Shown: positions 1 to 7,120 of the stretch, piece after piece | Position numbering within the stretch: position 1 is the first letter of the stretch | Layout: the number at the start of each line of letters is the position of its first letter | Origin: Ferrovibrio xuzhouensis | GTDB taxonomy: Bacteria > Pseudomonadota > Alphaproteobacteria > Ferrovibrionales > Ferrovibrionaceae | Reading direction: 5' to 3' | NCBI RefSeq assembly: GCF_042648965.1 | Contig: NZ_JBHRYJ010000001.1 | Coordinates: 186,001-250,000 of the forward strand | DNA: 64,000 nt | Program-made: the position numbers and the translations under genes | The notes under the pieces: model-generated | What the model saw: the letters and a program-made list of their open reading frames with translations, nothing else | What the model was told of the DNA's origin: nothing | The model's database searches: none

Positions 1-38
1 GACACAGACGTACCTGTTCAGACCTATCGGACCCCGTG

Positions 39-524
39 ATGTCAAAAACCACGCCGGCGACGAAAATGCTGACCGATGCGGGGGTCGCCTTCTCCGTCCA
101 TACCTACGACTACGACCCCGGCGCCGACCGGATCGGGCTGCAGGCCGCCGAGGCCTTGGGCCAGCCGCCCGAGCGCGTGCTCAAGACCCTGATGGCGCTG
201 GTCGACGGCAAGCCGGTCTGCGTCATCCTGCCGTCGGACCGGGAAGTGTCGATGAAAAAGCTCGCCGCAGTCTTCCGCGGAAAATCGGCGCAGATGATGA
301 AGCCTGCCGATGCCGAGCGGCTCACCGGCTACAAGGTCGGCGGTATCAGTCCCTTTGGCCAGAAACGGAAAGTACCGACCGCCATCGAGGCCGGGGCCAT
401 GGCGCATCCGCAGGTTTTCATCAACGGTGGCCAGCGCGGACTGCAGGTCTGCCTCGCCCCACTGGCCGCACAGCAGGTGCTGGGTGCCATCGCCGCCGCC
501 CTGGTGACCGAACAGGGCGTCTGA
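39..524 (+). CDS. ybaK: YbaK/EbsC-type Cys-tRNA(Pro) deacylase
   Basis: The protein is a stand-alone trans-editing domain of the YbaK family, which hydrolyses Cys-tRNA(Pro) made in error by prolyl-tRNA synthetase in the cytoplasm. The 161-residue length covers a whole YbaK fold. The family lysine sits in the segment RVLKTLMALVDG, and the later stretch YKVGGISPFGQKR is the typical GGxSPxG loop. A GTG codon lies directly before the ATG; I chose the ATG because MSKTTPATKML is the usual YbaK beginning. It stands alone, 67 nt before a cyclase gene on the same strand. The family call is strong; specificity for Cys-tRNA(Pro) is inferred. Confidence 0.93.
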   Translation: MSKTTPATKMLTDAGVAFSVHTYDYDPGADRIGLQAAEALGQPPERVLKTLMALVDGKPVCVILPSDREVSMKKLAAVFRGKSAQMMKPADAERLTGYKVGGISPFGQKRKVPTAIEAGAMAHPQVFINGGQRGLQVCLAPLAAQQVLGAIAAALVTEQGV

Positions 525-591
525 TCACAAAAGCGGCGGATTCCCCCTGCATGGCTGCCGTTACCCGATGTATACTGGCGGCCAGAGCGAG

Positions 592-1419
592 ATGACCATG
601 ACCGATGCCGCCGCCCCCAACCTGCGCCGCAAGCTGACGACGATCTTCTGCGCCGACGTGCAGGGCTACAGCACCCTCGTCGAAGCCGATGAGGTCGGCA
701 CCGTCAACCGCCTGAAACAGTATCGCGCAGTGATGACGGCCGAGATCGAGCGCCATCACGGCCGGGTCATCAACACCTGGGGCGACGGCCTGCTGGCGGA
801 ATTCGGCTCGCCGGTCGAGGCGATGTTCGGCGCGGTGGAGACCCAGCGCCGCGTCGCCACCCTGAATGCCGGAACGACAGACGCGCCACCGATGCAGTTC
901 CGCATCGGCATCAACCTCGGCGACGTGATGATCGACGGCGACGATATCTACGGCGAGGGCGTCAATATCGCCGCCCGGCTGGAATCGCTGGCCGATCCGG
1001 GTGGCATCTGCATCTCGGGCACGGTGTTCGAGCAGGTGCGCAAGAAGCTCGATATCGGCTTCAGCTTCATGGGGCCGCGCGAGATCAAGAATATCGCCGA
1101 GCCGGTGCCGGCCTACCGCGTGCTGCTCGACGGAGCCGAGGCCGCACCCCGGCCGGCCGAGGCGACACCGGCACCCGGGGCCGCCCCTGTACCGACGGAA
1201 AAGCCGAAGGATATTGCCGCGCGCCTGCATGCCTGGCGCCGCCTGGTCTGGCGCTTCGGTGTCATTCTCGTTTTCCTCGTCATCATCAACCTGGTGACCA
1301 GCCCGAGCCATATCTGGTTCTTCTGGCCGATGCTCGGCATGGGCCTCGTCCTCGCCCTGCGCTATCCCAGCGAGGCCTTCCCCGAGGGCCTGCGGCGGTC
1401 GCGTCGCTCCGGCGACTGA
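592..1419 (+). CDS. class III nucleotidyl cyclase with C-terminal membrane segments
   Basis: This is a cytoplasmic class III adenylate/guanylate cyclase domain (about residues 12-190) followed by an Ala/Pro-rich linker and two hydrophobic helices near residues 220-262. The metal-binding aspartates are present (FCADVQGYS, D22, and WGDGLLAEF, D65), and so is the transition-state pair in GVNIAARLE (N125, R129). The residue that is normally the purine-selecting lysine, three before the Gly-Asp of the second metal motif, is Asn61 (INTWGDG). The nucleotide specificity is therefore uncertain. The ATG at 592 follows AGAGCGAG; alternatives are ATG 568 and ATG 598. It is probably a single-gene unit. 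Confidence 0.85.
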   Translation: MTMTDAAAPNLRRKLTTIFCADVQGYSTLVEADEVGTVNRLKQYRAVMTAEIERHHGRVINTWGDGLLAEFGSPVEAMFGAVETQRRVATLNAGTTDAPPMQFRIGINLGDVMIDGDDIYGEGVNIAARLESLADPGGICISGTVFEQVRKKLDIGFSFMGPREIKNIAEPVPAYRVLLDGAEAAPRPAEATPAPGAAPVPTEKPKDIAARLHAWRRLVWRFGVILVFLVIINLVTSPSHIWFFWPMLGMGLVLALRYPSEAFPEGLRRSRRSGD

Positions 1420-1480
1420 CCCCTGCCGGGCCGAACGATTTTCCAATAAGCCGCCCGCCCCGGCGGGCTATGCTCGGCCG

Positions 1481-2257
1481 ATGACGTCTTCCACTTCAGA
1501 ATCCCCACACGGTTTTGCCGGCAAGGCCGTGCTGGTCACCGGCGCCACATCCGGCATCGGCGCTGCCACCGCGCTGGCATTTGCCCGCCGCGGCGCCAAC
1601 CTGCTGCTGGTCGGCCGCGACCGCGACCGTGGCGCAGCGGTCTGCCGGGACTGCACCGGCCATGGTGTGCGGGCGCTGTTCCATGCCGCCGATCTCGCCC
1701 GGCCCGAAGAAGTGCGCGGCGCGGTTGCCGCCGCCATCGAGGCCTTCGGCCGGCTCGATATCGCCTTCAACAATGCCGGCTACCAGGAGCCGCGCGCGCC
1801 ACTCGCCGCGCAGCCCGATGCGGCCTACGACCAGGTCTTCGACACCAACCTGCGGGCCTTGTTCCATGCCATGAAGGCTGAGATCGCCCAGATGCTGCAA
1901 CAGGGCGGCGGTGTGATCGTCAACAACGCCTCGGTCAGCGGCCTGCGCAATCCCAATCCCGGCCTGTCGCTCTACGCCGCCTCCAAGGCCGCGGCGATCT
2001 CGCTGACGCGTTCGGCGGCGATGGAATACGCGCCCGCCGGCATCCGCATCAATGCCATCTCGCCGGGCCGCGTGGTCACGCCGATGATGCTGGGCTCGAA
2101 GATCGCCGACATGGCGGCCGTCGCCGCCGGCCTGCCGCTGCGCCGCATGGGCCAGCCCGAGGAAGTCGCCGAGGCCGTGTTGTGGCTGGCATCCGACGCG
2201 GCCTCCTTCGTGGTCGGCCACAATCTCTGCGCCGATGGCGGCTTCATGGCGCAGTAA
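1481..2257 (+). CDS. SDR family oxidoreductase
   Basis: This is a classical short-chain dehydrogenase/reductase of 258 residues, a cytoplasmic NAD(P)-dependent enzyme. The cofactor motif TGATSGIG is near residues 20-27, NNAG near 91-94, and the catalytic Ser and YxxxK are in NNASVSG and YAASK. The C-terminal segment GHNLCADGGF matches the family's end. R-rich loops after the first strand (GRDRDRG) suggest NADP rather than NAD. The substrate cannot be read from the sequence, and the neighbours (a cyclase upstream, membrane proteins converging downstream) give no pathway hint. Confidence 0.9.
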   Translation: MTSSTSESPHGFAGKAVLVTGATSGIGAATALAFARRGANLLLVGRDRDRGAAVCRDCTGHGVRALFHAADLARPEEVRGAVAAAIEAFGRLDIAFNNAGYQEPRAPLAAQPDAAYDQVFDTNLRALFHAMKAEIAQMLQQGGGVIVNNASVSGLRNPNPGLSLYAASKAAAISLTRSAAMEYAPAGIRINAISPGRVVTPMMLGSKIADMAAVAAGLPLRRMGQPEEVAEAVLWLASDAASFVVGHNLCADGGFMAQ

Positions 2258-2266
2258 CCTGCCCCG

Positions 2267-2734
2267 TTACGGCATTGTCCTGAAGGCTTCGATCTCACGG
2301 TGCCGGCCGGTCACGAAGCCGACCGCCTGATGCACCACGCCATTTTCCCAGCTGCCCGGCATCAGCCAGAGCAGCAGCGCGAAACACCAGAAGCCGACCG
2401 CCATCGCCATCGCATAGACGGCATAGCGCAGATAGATCTCGCGCAGGGTCCCCGTGATGAGGCGCTGCGCCTGTTCCGGCCGCAGTTCGATCTGCCGGTT
2501 CAGCAGCAGCCAGACCTCGGTCTTGCGGTACGAGACATGGAGCACCCGGCCGGCTTTCAGCAGCAGAACGCAGGCCGCCATCATGGTGAGGATCGCACCG
2601 GCCTTGGTCGATTGCAGCGGATCGGCGATCAGGCCGATCATCACGCACCAGATCGCCAGGGCGGCGAAGAAGCAGGCGCGCCCGACCGATTGTGACGCCA
2701 GTGCCCGGACCCGCTGTTCGATGGGTTCCGGCAT
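2267..2734 (-). CDS. hypothetical inner-membrane protein
   Basis: I do not recognise this 155-residue protein. It has two hydrophobic helices in its first half (about residues 18-38 and 45-62), a charged central stretch (KTEVWLLLNRQIELRPEQ), and another hydrophobic segment near 105-128 (YAVYAMAMAVGFWCFALLLWL). It therefore looks like a three-helix membrane protein with a cytoplasmic loop. It is third in a run of three minus-strand membrane-protein genes and begins 12 nt after the preceding one ends, so they are probably cotranscribed. Confidence 0.7.
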   Translation of the reverse strand: MPEPIEQRVRALASQSVGRACFFAALAIWCVMIGLIADPLQSTKAGAILTMMAACVLLLKAGRVLHVSYRKTEVWLLLNRQIELRPEQAQRLITGTLREIYLRYAVYAMAMAVGFWCFALLLWLMPGSWENGVVHQAVGFVTGRHREIEAFRTMP

Positions 2735-2746
2735 GGCGCGGCTCCG

Positions 2747-3046
2747 TCAGGCCAGACCGGGCAGGGTCAGCAGGATGGCGGCGCCGAGCCACACCAGCAT
2801 CGAGACCACGTCGCTCTGCTGCCGGCCGGATACCCGCTCGAACAGGGCAGCCGGCACGCCGGACAGCACCAGCGTCGCGACCGACACGATCAGCGAGGTG
2901 CCATAGAAGACGGCGATCGCCGACCGCGGCGCGAATTCCGGCATCCAGACCGGCGACAGCAGGAAGACCACCGGCACCGCCGGCGACACGAAGCCGTTCA
3001 GCAGCGTGACGCCCAGTACGGCAATGAACAGCATGCGCGGGTTCAC
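2747..3046 (-). CDS. small hypothetical membrane protein
   Basis: This is a 99-residue protein with three hydrophobic segments (roughly residues 5-30, 42-62 and 80-97) and no recognisable family motif. I place the start at a GTG that overlaps the stop of the upstream gene (GTGA), giving MNPRMLFIAVLG. An internal ATG four codons later is the alternative. The overlap suggests translational coupling to the YggT-like gene upstream. The function is unknown. Confidence 0.65.
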   Translation of the reverse strand: MNPRMLFIAVLGVTLLNGFVSPAVPVVFLLSPVWMPEFAPRSAIAVFYGTSLIVSVATLVLSGVPAALFERVSGRQQSDVVSMLVWLGAAILLTLPGLA

Positions 3047-3366
3047 GACGCACCACCGTTCAGGGCCGGCGCCATGCCGTTCACCGCAAAGGCGAAATGC
3101 GCCACATACCGCAGGGCGAAGGCCCAGAAGGCCGTCACCAGTGGCATGAAGCGCGGATTGACGAAGCGCGGGGTGATGAAGTCCGTCAGCCATACGGCCC
3201 AGCCGGTCAATTGCCTGAACCAGCGGAAGATATAGTTCGGGTGGTCCGGCGGCAGGAATGCCGACATCAGGAAGCGGCCGATGCAGGTCCAGCCGACAAT
3301 CGCCAGGCCATAGGCAACCACCCAATAGGGCAGGTAACTCCAGAAGAAATCCGACTGCGCCGCCAT
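3043..3366 (-). CDS. YggT-like small membrane protein
   Basis: This is a 107-residue membrane protein with helices near residues 8-33 and 65-95. The segment FRWFRQLTGWAVWLTDFITPRFV resembles the amphipathic linker of YggT-family proteins, in which a hydrophobic helix is followed by a Pro-rich segment near the membrane surface, but the match is partial and from memory. The start is set at the ATG giving MAAQSDFFWS; a GTG 24 nt upstream is possible but lies next to the preceding gene's terminator. It leads the three-gene membrane-protein run. The physiological role is unknown. Confidence 0.6.
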   Translation of the reverse strand: MAAQSDFFWSYLPYWVVAYGLAIVGWTCIGRFLMSAFLPPDHPNYIFRWFRQLTGWAVWLTDFITPRFVNPRFMPLVTAFWAFALRYVAHFAFAVNGMAPALNGGAS

Positions 3367-3390
3367 GCCGAAACCGCCTTTACACCACAC

Positions 3391-3425
3391 AAAGAAAGAC
3401 GGCGGGGATCATAACGATCCCCGCC
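3391..3425 (-). terminator. rho-independent terminator of the symporter operon
   Basis: A perfect 10-bp inverted repeat (GGCGGGGATC / GATCCCCGCC) with a 5-nt loop lies 22 nt after the stop of the Na+ symporter gene. On the minus strand it is followed by GTCTTTCTTTG, a T-rich tract. It separates the symporter operon from the membrane-protein run further on. Confidence 0.8.
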
Positions 3426-3447
3426 GCCCCTGAACAGGCCGCTGGAA

Positions 3448-5295
3448 CTAGTGGCCGACGGCGTCTTCGGCGCGCGCCAGCTTCACCTCGCCCCGCGGGA
3501 TGCGGATACTGTCGATGAAGTCCTGCATCTCCTTCGATGGCGCCGTGGTCATCATGCTGACGACATAGGTGACGATGAAGGCCGCCGGAATGCCGAACAG
3601 ACCGCAGGAGATGTTCTTGATGCCGAACCAGAGCGGTGCCCCGTAGAACTGGGTGGTGATCAGGTAGTAGAGGCAGACGCCATAGCCGGCGACCATGCCG
3701 GCAACCGCGCCGGCGTTGGTCGTCCGCTTCCACCAGATTCCCATGACCAGCGCCGGGAACAGCCCCGAAGCGGCAATCGAGAACGCCCAGGCCACCATCG
3801 CCAGGATCGTCGACGGCTTGGTCGAGGCGACCCAGGCGGCGAGGATGGCCACGACGACCAGCAGCGTCCGGCTGATGATCAGCCGGCGCTTGGTCGGCGC
3901 ATGCGGATCGATCATCCGGTAATAGATGTCGTGACTGAGGGCGTTGGCGATGGCGAGCAGCAGGCCATCGGCGGTACTCAGCGCCGCCGCCAGGCCACCG
4001 GCGGCGACCAGGCCGGCGATGACATAGGGCAGTCCGGCAATCTCCGGCGTCGCCAGAACGATGGCGTCGGCGGCGATCTTGAACTCGCTGAGCTGCAGGA
4101 TGCCGTCGCCGTTGCCGACGACGCCCTTGCACATCGCGTAGATAGTAGCCGCGTTCGGTGCGTCGCAGGCACCGACCAGGCCGATATCACCCCACGAATG
4201 TACCCATGCCGGCAGCGAGGCCACCTGGGCACCGATCACGTTCTGGTACACTTCCAGCTTGGCGAAGGCCGCATAGGCCGGCGCCGTGAAATACAGCAGG
4301 AAGATGAAGAACAGGCTCCAGGCCACCGACTGCCGCGCCTCACGCACGCTCGGCGTGGTGAAGTAGCGCATCAGGATATGCGGCAACGACGCCGTGCCGA
4401 CCATCAGACAGAGGATCAGCGCGAAGAAGTTGACCGCATCGATGAAACTGGTTTCGCCCTTGGCATTGGCAAAGACCGCCGTATGGCCCTTGACCACGCC
4501 GATGGTTTTTTCCAGTACCTCGATCTTTTCCAGGGCCTGGCCGTACATCAGCTGCGGGATCGGCACGCCGGTCACTTTCGCCGACAGGATGACCACCGGG
4601 ATCAGGTAGGCAACGATCAGGATGATGTACTGCGCCACCTGGGTCCAGGTCACCGCCCGCATGCCGCCGAGCATCGAGCAGACCAGGATGCCGGCAAGCC
4701 CCACGAACACCGCCACCTCGAAGGAGATGCCGAGGAAGCGCGAGGCGATGATGCCGACGCCGAAGATCTGCGCCGTCACGTAAGTGAACGACGCCGAGAC
4801 CAGCACGATCACGCCGCAGAAGCGGGCCAGGTTGCCGCCGTAGCGGGCGCCGAGGAAGTCGGGCACCGTATACTGGCCGAACTTGCGCAGGTAGGGCGCC
4901 AGCAGGATCGACACCAGCAGGTAGCCGCCGGTCCAGCCCAGCACGAAGGCGAGGCCGTCGTAGCCGAGCAGGTAGAGCGAGCCGGCCATGCCGATGAAGG
5001 ACGCCGCCGACATCCAGTCGGACCCGGTGGCCATGCCGTTGTAGAAGGCTGGCACCTTGCGGCCGGCGACATAGTACTCGCCCATTTCCGCGGTGCGCGA
5101 CAGGATGCCGATCAGCGCGTAGACGCCGACCGTCAGGAACACGAACAGATAGCCGATGATCCGGTTCGATACGCCCATCTGTTCGAGGATGGCGAGGAAA
5201 ATGACGAAGGCGGCAAAGCCGCCGGTGTAGATGCCGTAGATCTTGCCGAGGTTGTCGATAAAACTCCGACCCCCGCCTTGTGTATTGTTTGCCAT
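3448..5295 (-). CDS. Na+:solute symporter, large subunit (VC_2705/ActP-like)
   Basis: This 615-residue inner-membrane transporter belongs to the sodium:solute symporter family, in the branch that pairs with a small DUF4212 subunit and is annotated as acetate or short-carboxylate uptake. Around 13 hydrophobic helices are visible. Family features include the segments GSDWMSAASFIGMAG and GGMRAVTWTQVAQY in the first half and AGGLAAALSTADGLLLAIANALSHD in the second. Inserts near residues 255-290 and 350-400 are longer than in ActP, as in the VC_2705 subgroup. The small subunit gene lies 16 nt upstream, so the two form one operon. The transported carboxylate is inferred from the family. Confidence 0.9.
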   Translation of the reverse strand: MANNTQGGGRSFIDNLGKIYGIYTGGFAAFVIFLAILEQMGVSNRIIGYLFVFLTVGVYALIGILSRTAEMGEYYVAGRKVPAFYNGMATGSDWMSAASFIGMAGSLYLLGYDGLAFVLGWTGGYLLVSILLAPYLRKFGQYTVPDFLGARYGGNLARFCGVIVLVSASFTYVTAQIFGVGIIASRFLGISFEVAVFVGLAGILVCSMLGGMRAVTWTQVAQYIILIVAYLIPVVILSAKVTGVPIPQLMYGQALEKIEVLEKTIGVVKGHTAVFANAKGETSFIDAVNFFALILCLMVGTASLPHILMRYFTTPSVREARQSVAWSLFFIFLLYFTAPAYAAFAKLEVYQNVIGAQVASLPAWVHSWGDIGLVGACDAPNAATIYAMCKGVVGNGDGILQLSEFKIAADAIVLATPEIAGLPYVIAGLVAAGGLAAALSTADGLLLAIANALSHDIYYRMIDPHAPTKRRLIISRTLLVVVAILAAWVASTKPSTILAMVAWAFSIAASGLFPALVMGIWWKRTTNAGAVAGMVAGYGVCLYYLITTQFYGAPLWFGIKNISCGLFGIPAAFIVTYVVSMMTTAPSKEMQDFIDSIRIPRGEVKLARAEDAVGH

Positions 5296-5311
5296 GATGG
5301 CGTCCCCCTCC

Positions 5312-5578
5312 CTATTCGTCTTCCGCGACGCCGAATTCCTCGTCGATCGCGTTCTGCTTCGAGGCGAACCAGAACAGCGAGATGACGAAGACGATCAGCG
5401 AGCCCTGCGCGGCCATGTAGAAGCCGAGCGGAAAACCGATGATGCGGATAGTGTTAAGCTGCGGCGCGAAGAAGTGGATCACGAAGCTGAAAAAGAACCA
5501 GATTCCCAGCATGGTCCACATCAGGCCGGACGTTCGTGTCCAGTAGGCCTGTGCTTTTTCGGGTGATAGGTCAGACAT
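5312..5578 (-). CDS. symporter small subunit, DUF4212 protein
   Basis: This is an 88-residue protein with two transmembrane helices (about residues 19-39 and 50-72) and the family sequence YWTRTSGLMW near the start. DUF4212 proteins are the small partners of VC_2705-type symporters, and the large subunit gene follows directly. The ATG giving MSDLSPEKA is preceded by AGGAGCGCTTGC, a good ribosome-binding site. Upstream in-frame codons run into the divergent promoter region and are unlikely to be coding. Confidence 0.9.
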   Translation of the reverse strand: MSDLSPEKAQAYWTRTSGLMWTMLGIWFFFSFVIHFFAPQLNTIRIIGFPLGFYMAAQGSLIVFVISLFWFASKQNAIDEEFGVAEDE

Positions 5579-5730
5579 GCAAGCGCTCCTGCCCCTTTGA
5601 GTTATCGTTATGGCGGAACCTGCGATCTGATTGATTCGCCTGCCCCGCATCTGACAGAATGAAAAATACGGGATAAACGTCAGGCCTTCGCATTAGACAA
5701 ACGTCGAAGGCGCCGGAGGGAGCAGTCAGG

Positions 5731-6363
5731 ATGGGCGTTACACAACCAGGTTTGCTGCAGCGCACCAAAGCGTTCTTTTTCCCGCCCGGCGTCGCCAGCC
5801 TCGCGGAACTCGAAGCCTTCGTGACCGGTGAGGCCGCCTATCTGGCGCAGAAGACAGTCTTCGGCTATTGCCGCGTCAAGACGGTCACCAATTTCGAGAA
5901 GCTGATGACCGAGCCGGCGTTCCGCGACGGCGTCGAGCTGTGCCGCTGGGAGGCCTATGCCGGCACGCTCGGCGATACCCTCGTCCTGGTGGAAGGCTAT
6001 CTGCGTCCGGACGACCCTGCTTTGCGCGAGGCGCTCGCCGACCGCATCGCCGGCCTCTATCCATTCTGGCTCAATGGCCATGTGCCGCCGCATCGGACCG
6101 ACTGGACCGATCGCCTGGAAGCTTTTGCCGCACGCTTCCGTGCCGCACGCATCGCGCCGCCGGTGTCGCCCGATGCGGCGGTGCAGGAGACGGCGGTCCT
6201 GATCCACACGACCGTACCGCTGCATGACCGCCTCAAGCGCAACGACCGCGAGGTCATCCTCGGCGACCTGCGCCTGCATGCCCTGGCGATGCACAGCCAG
6301 ATGCTGAAGCGCTTCGACCGTGCCGCGCTGACGGCGGCCCTGCTGGCGGACGGCGGCAGCTGA
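5731..6363 (+). CDS. conserved hypothetical protein beside the DnaQ/DUF294 genes
   Basis: I do not recognise a domain in this 210-residue, apparently soluble protein. It has no signal peptide or membrane helix. Its residues alternate aromatic and acidic segments (CRWEAYAGTLGDTLVLVEGYL, FWLNGHVPPHRTDWTDRLEAF), and the C-terminal third looks helical. The ATG follows GGAGGGAGCAGTCAGG, an excellent ribosome-binding site. It is the first gene of a tight three-gene unit (5-nt gap to the exonuclease) transcribed away from the Na+/carboxylate symporter. The context suggests a role in that uptake or signalling module, but this is inference only. Confidence 0.7.
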   Translation: MGVTQPGLLQRTKAFFFPPGVASLAELEAFVTGEAAYLAQKTVFGYCRVKTVTNFEKLMTEPAFRDGVELCRWEAYAGTLGDTLVLVEGYLRPDDPALREALADRIAGLYPFWLNGHVPPHRTDWTDRLEAFAARFRAARIAPPVSPDAAVQETAVLIHTTVPLHDRLKRNDREVILGDLRLHALAMHSQMLKRFDRAALTAALLADGGS

Positions 6364-6367
6364 CGCC

Positions 6368-7120
6368 ATGCGCCAGCGGCTGATCGGTGGCATCGGCCGC
6401 CTGCTGGCCGGCATGCGCAGCCCGCCGCGCGCCCTGCCCGCGCATCCTCTGCTGCCGGCCGACGAGCCGCTGGCCAGCCTGCCGGTCGTGGTGCTGGATA
6501 CCGAAACCACCGGCCTGAACGTGCGGCGTGATCGCATCGTCTCGCTCGGCGCCCTGCAATTGCGCGGCGGCCATCCCGAAGCCGTGCCGGCGCTCGACTA
6601 TCTGGTACATCCCGGCGTGAAAATCCCGGCCCGCTCCAGCGCCATCCACGGCCTGACCGACGCCAGCATCGCCTTTGCGCCGCCGTTTGCGCTGGTCGCG
6701 CCGGCCCTGCTGGCCTACTGGCAGCGCCGCGTGCTGGTCGGCCACAACATCGCCTTCGATCTCGCCATCCTGCGCCATGAGGCCGAGCGTGTCCGCCTGC
6801 CTTTCCGGCCGCCGGCCGCCGTGCTCGATATCGGCCTGCTCTATGCCGGGCTGCGACCGCGGGTTGCCAGCATCACGCTGGAAACCGTCGCCGAGGATTT
6901 CGGCGTCGCCATCGACGGCCGCCATACCGCGCTCGGCGATGCCGAAGCGACGGCCCGCATCTGGACCCGCCTGCTGCCGGCACTCGGCCAGGCCGGTGTT
7001 GCCACGCTCGGCGCCGCACGCGCCCTGATGGCGCGGCAACGCGACCTGCTGCACAGCCAGGGACGGATCGGCTGGGCCGTCGACGACCTGCTGCCGCCGG
7101 GCGGTCCACGCCATGGCTGA
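6368..7120 (+). CDS. DnaQ-like 3'-5' exonuclease (DEDDh)
   Basis: This 250-residue protein carries a DEDDh exonuclease domain at about residues 38-215. Exo I is VVLDTETTGLN (Asp and Glu), exo II is LVGHNIAFDLAIL (Asp), and exo III is HTALGDAEATARIW (His and Asp), so every catalytic residue is present. It resembles the DNA polymerase III epsilon family, but its N-terminal arm and its location beside a CBS-DUF294 protein match the stand-alone exonucleases found next to VC_2705-type symporters in other proteobacteria. Its stop overlaps the next start by 8 nt, so translation is probably coupled. The nucleic-acid substrate is unknown. Confidence 0.88.
   Translation: MRQRLIGGIGRLLAGMRSPPRALPAHPLLPADEPLASLPVVVLDTETTGLNVRRDRIVSLGALQLRGGHPEAVPALDYLVHPGVKIPARSSAIHGLTDASIAFAPPFALVAPALLAYWQRRVLVGHNIAFDLAILRHEAERVRLPFRPPAAVLDIGLLYAGLRPRVASITLETVAEDFGVAIDGRHTALGDAEATARIWTRLLPALGQAGVATLGAARALMARQRDLLHSQGRIGWAVDDLLPPGGPRHG

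Noticed and set aside
3451..5385. A 644-residue open frame antisense to the symporter genes
   Set aside because: It consists of His/Asp/Arg-rich low-complexity sequence typical of antisense frames, and the symporter on the other strand is unmistakable.
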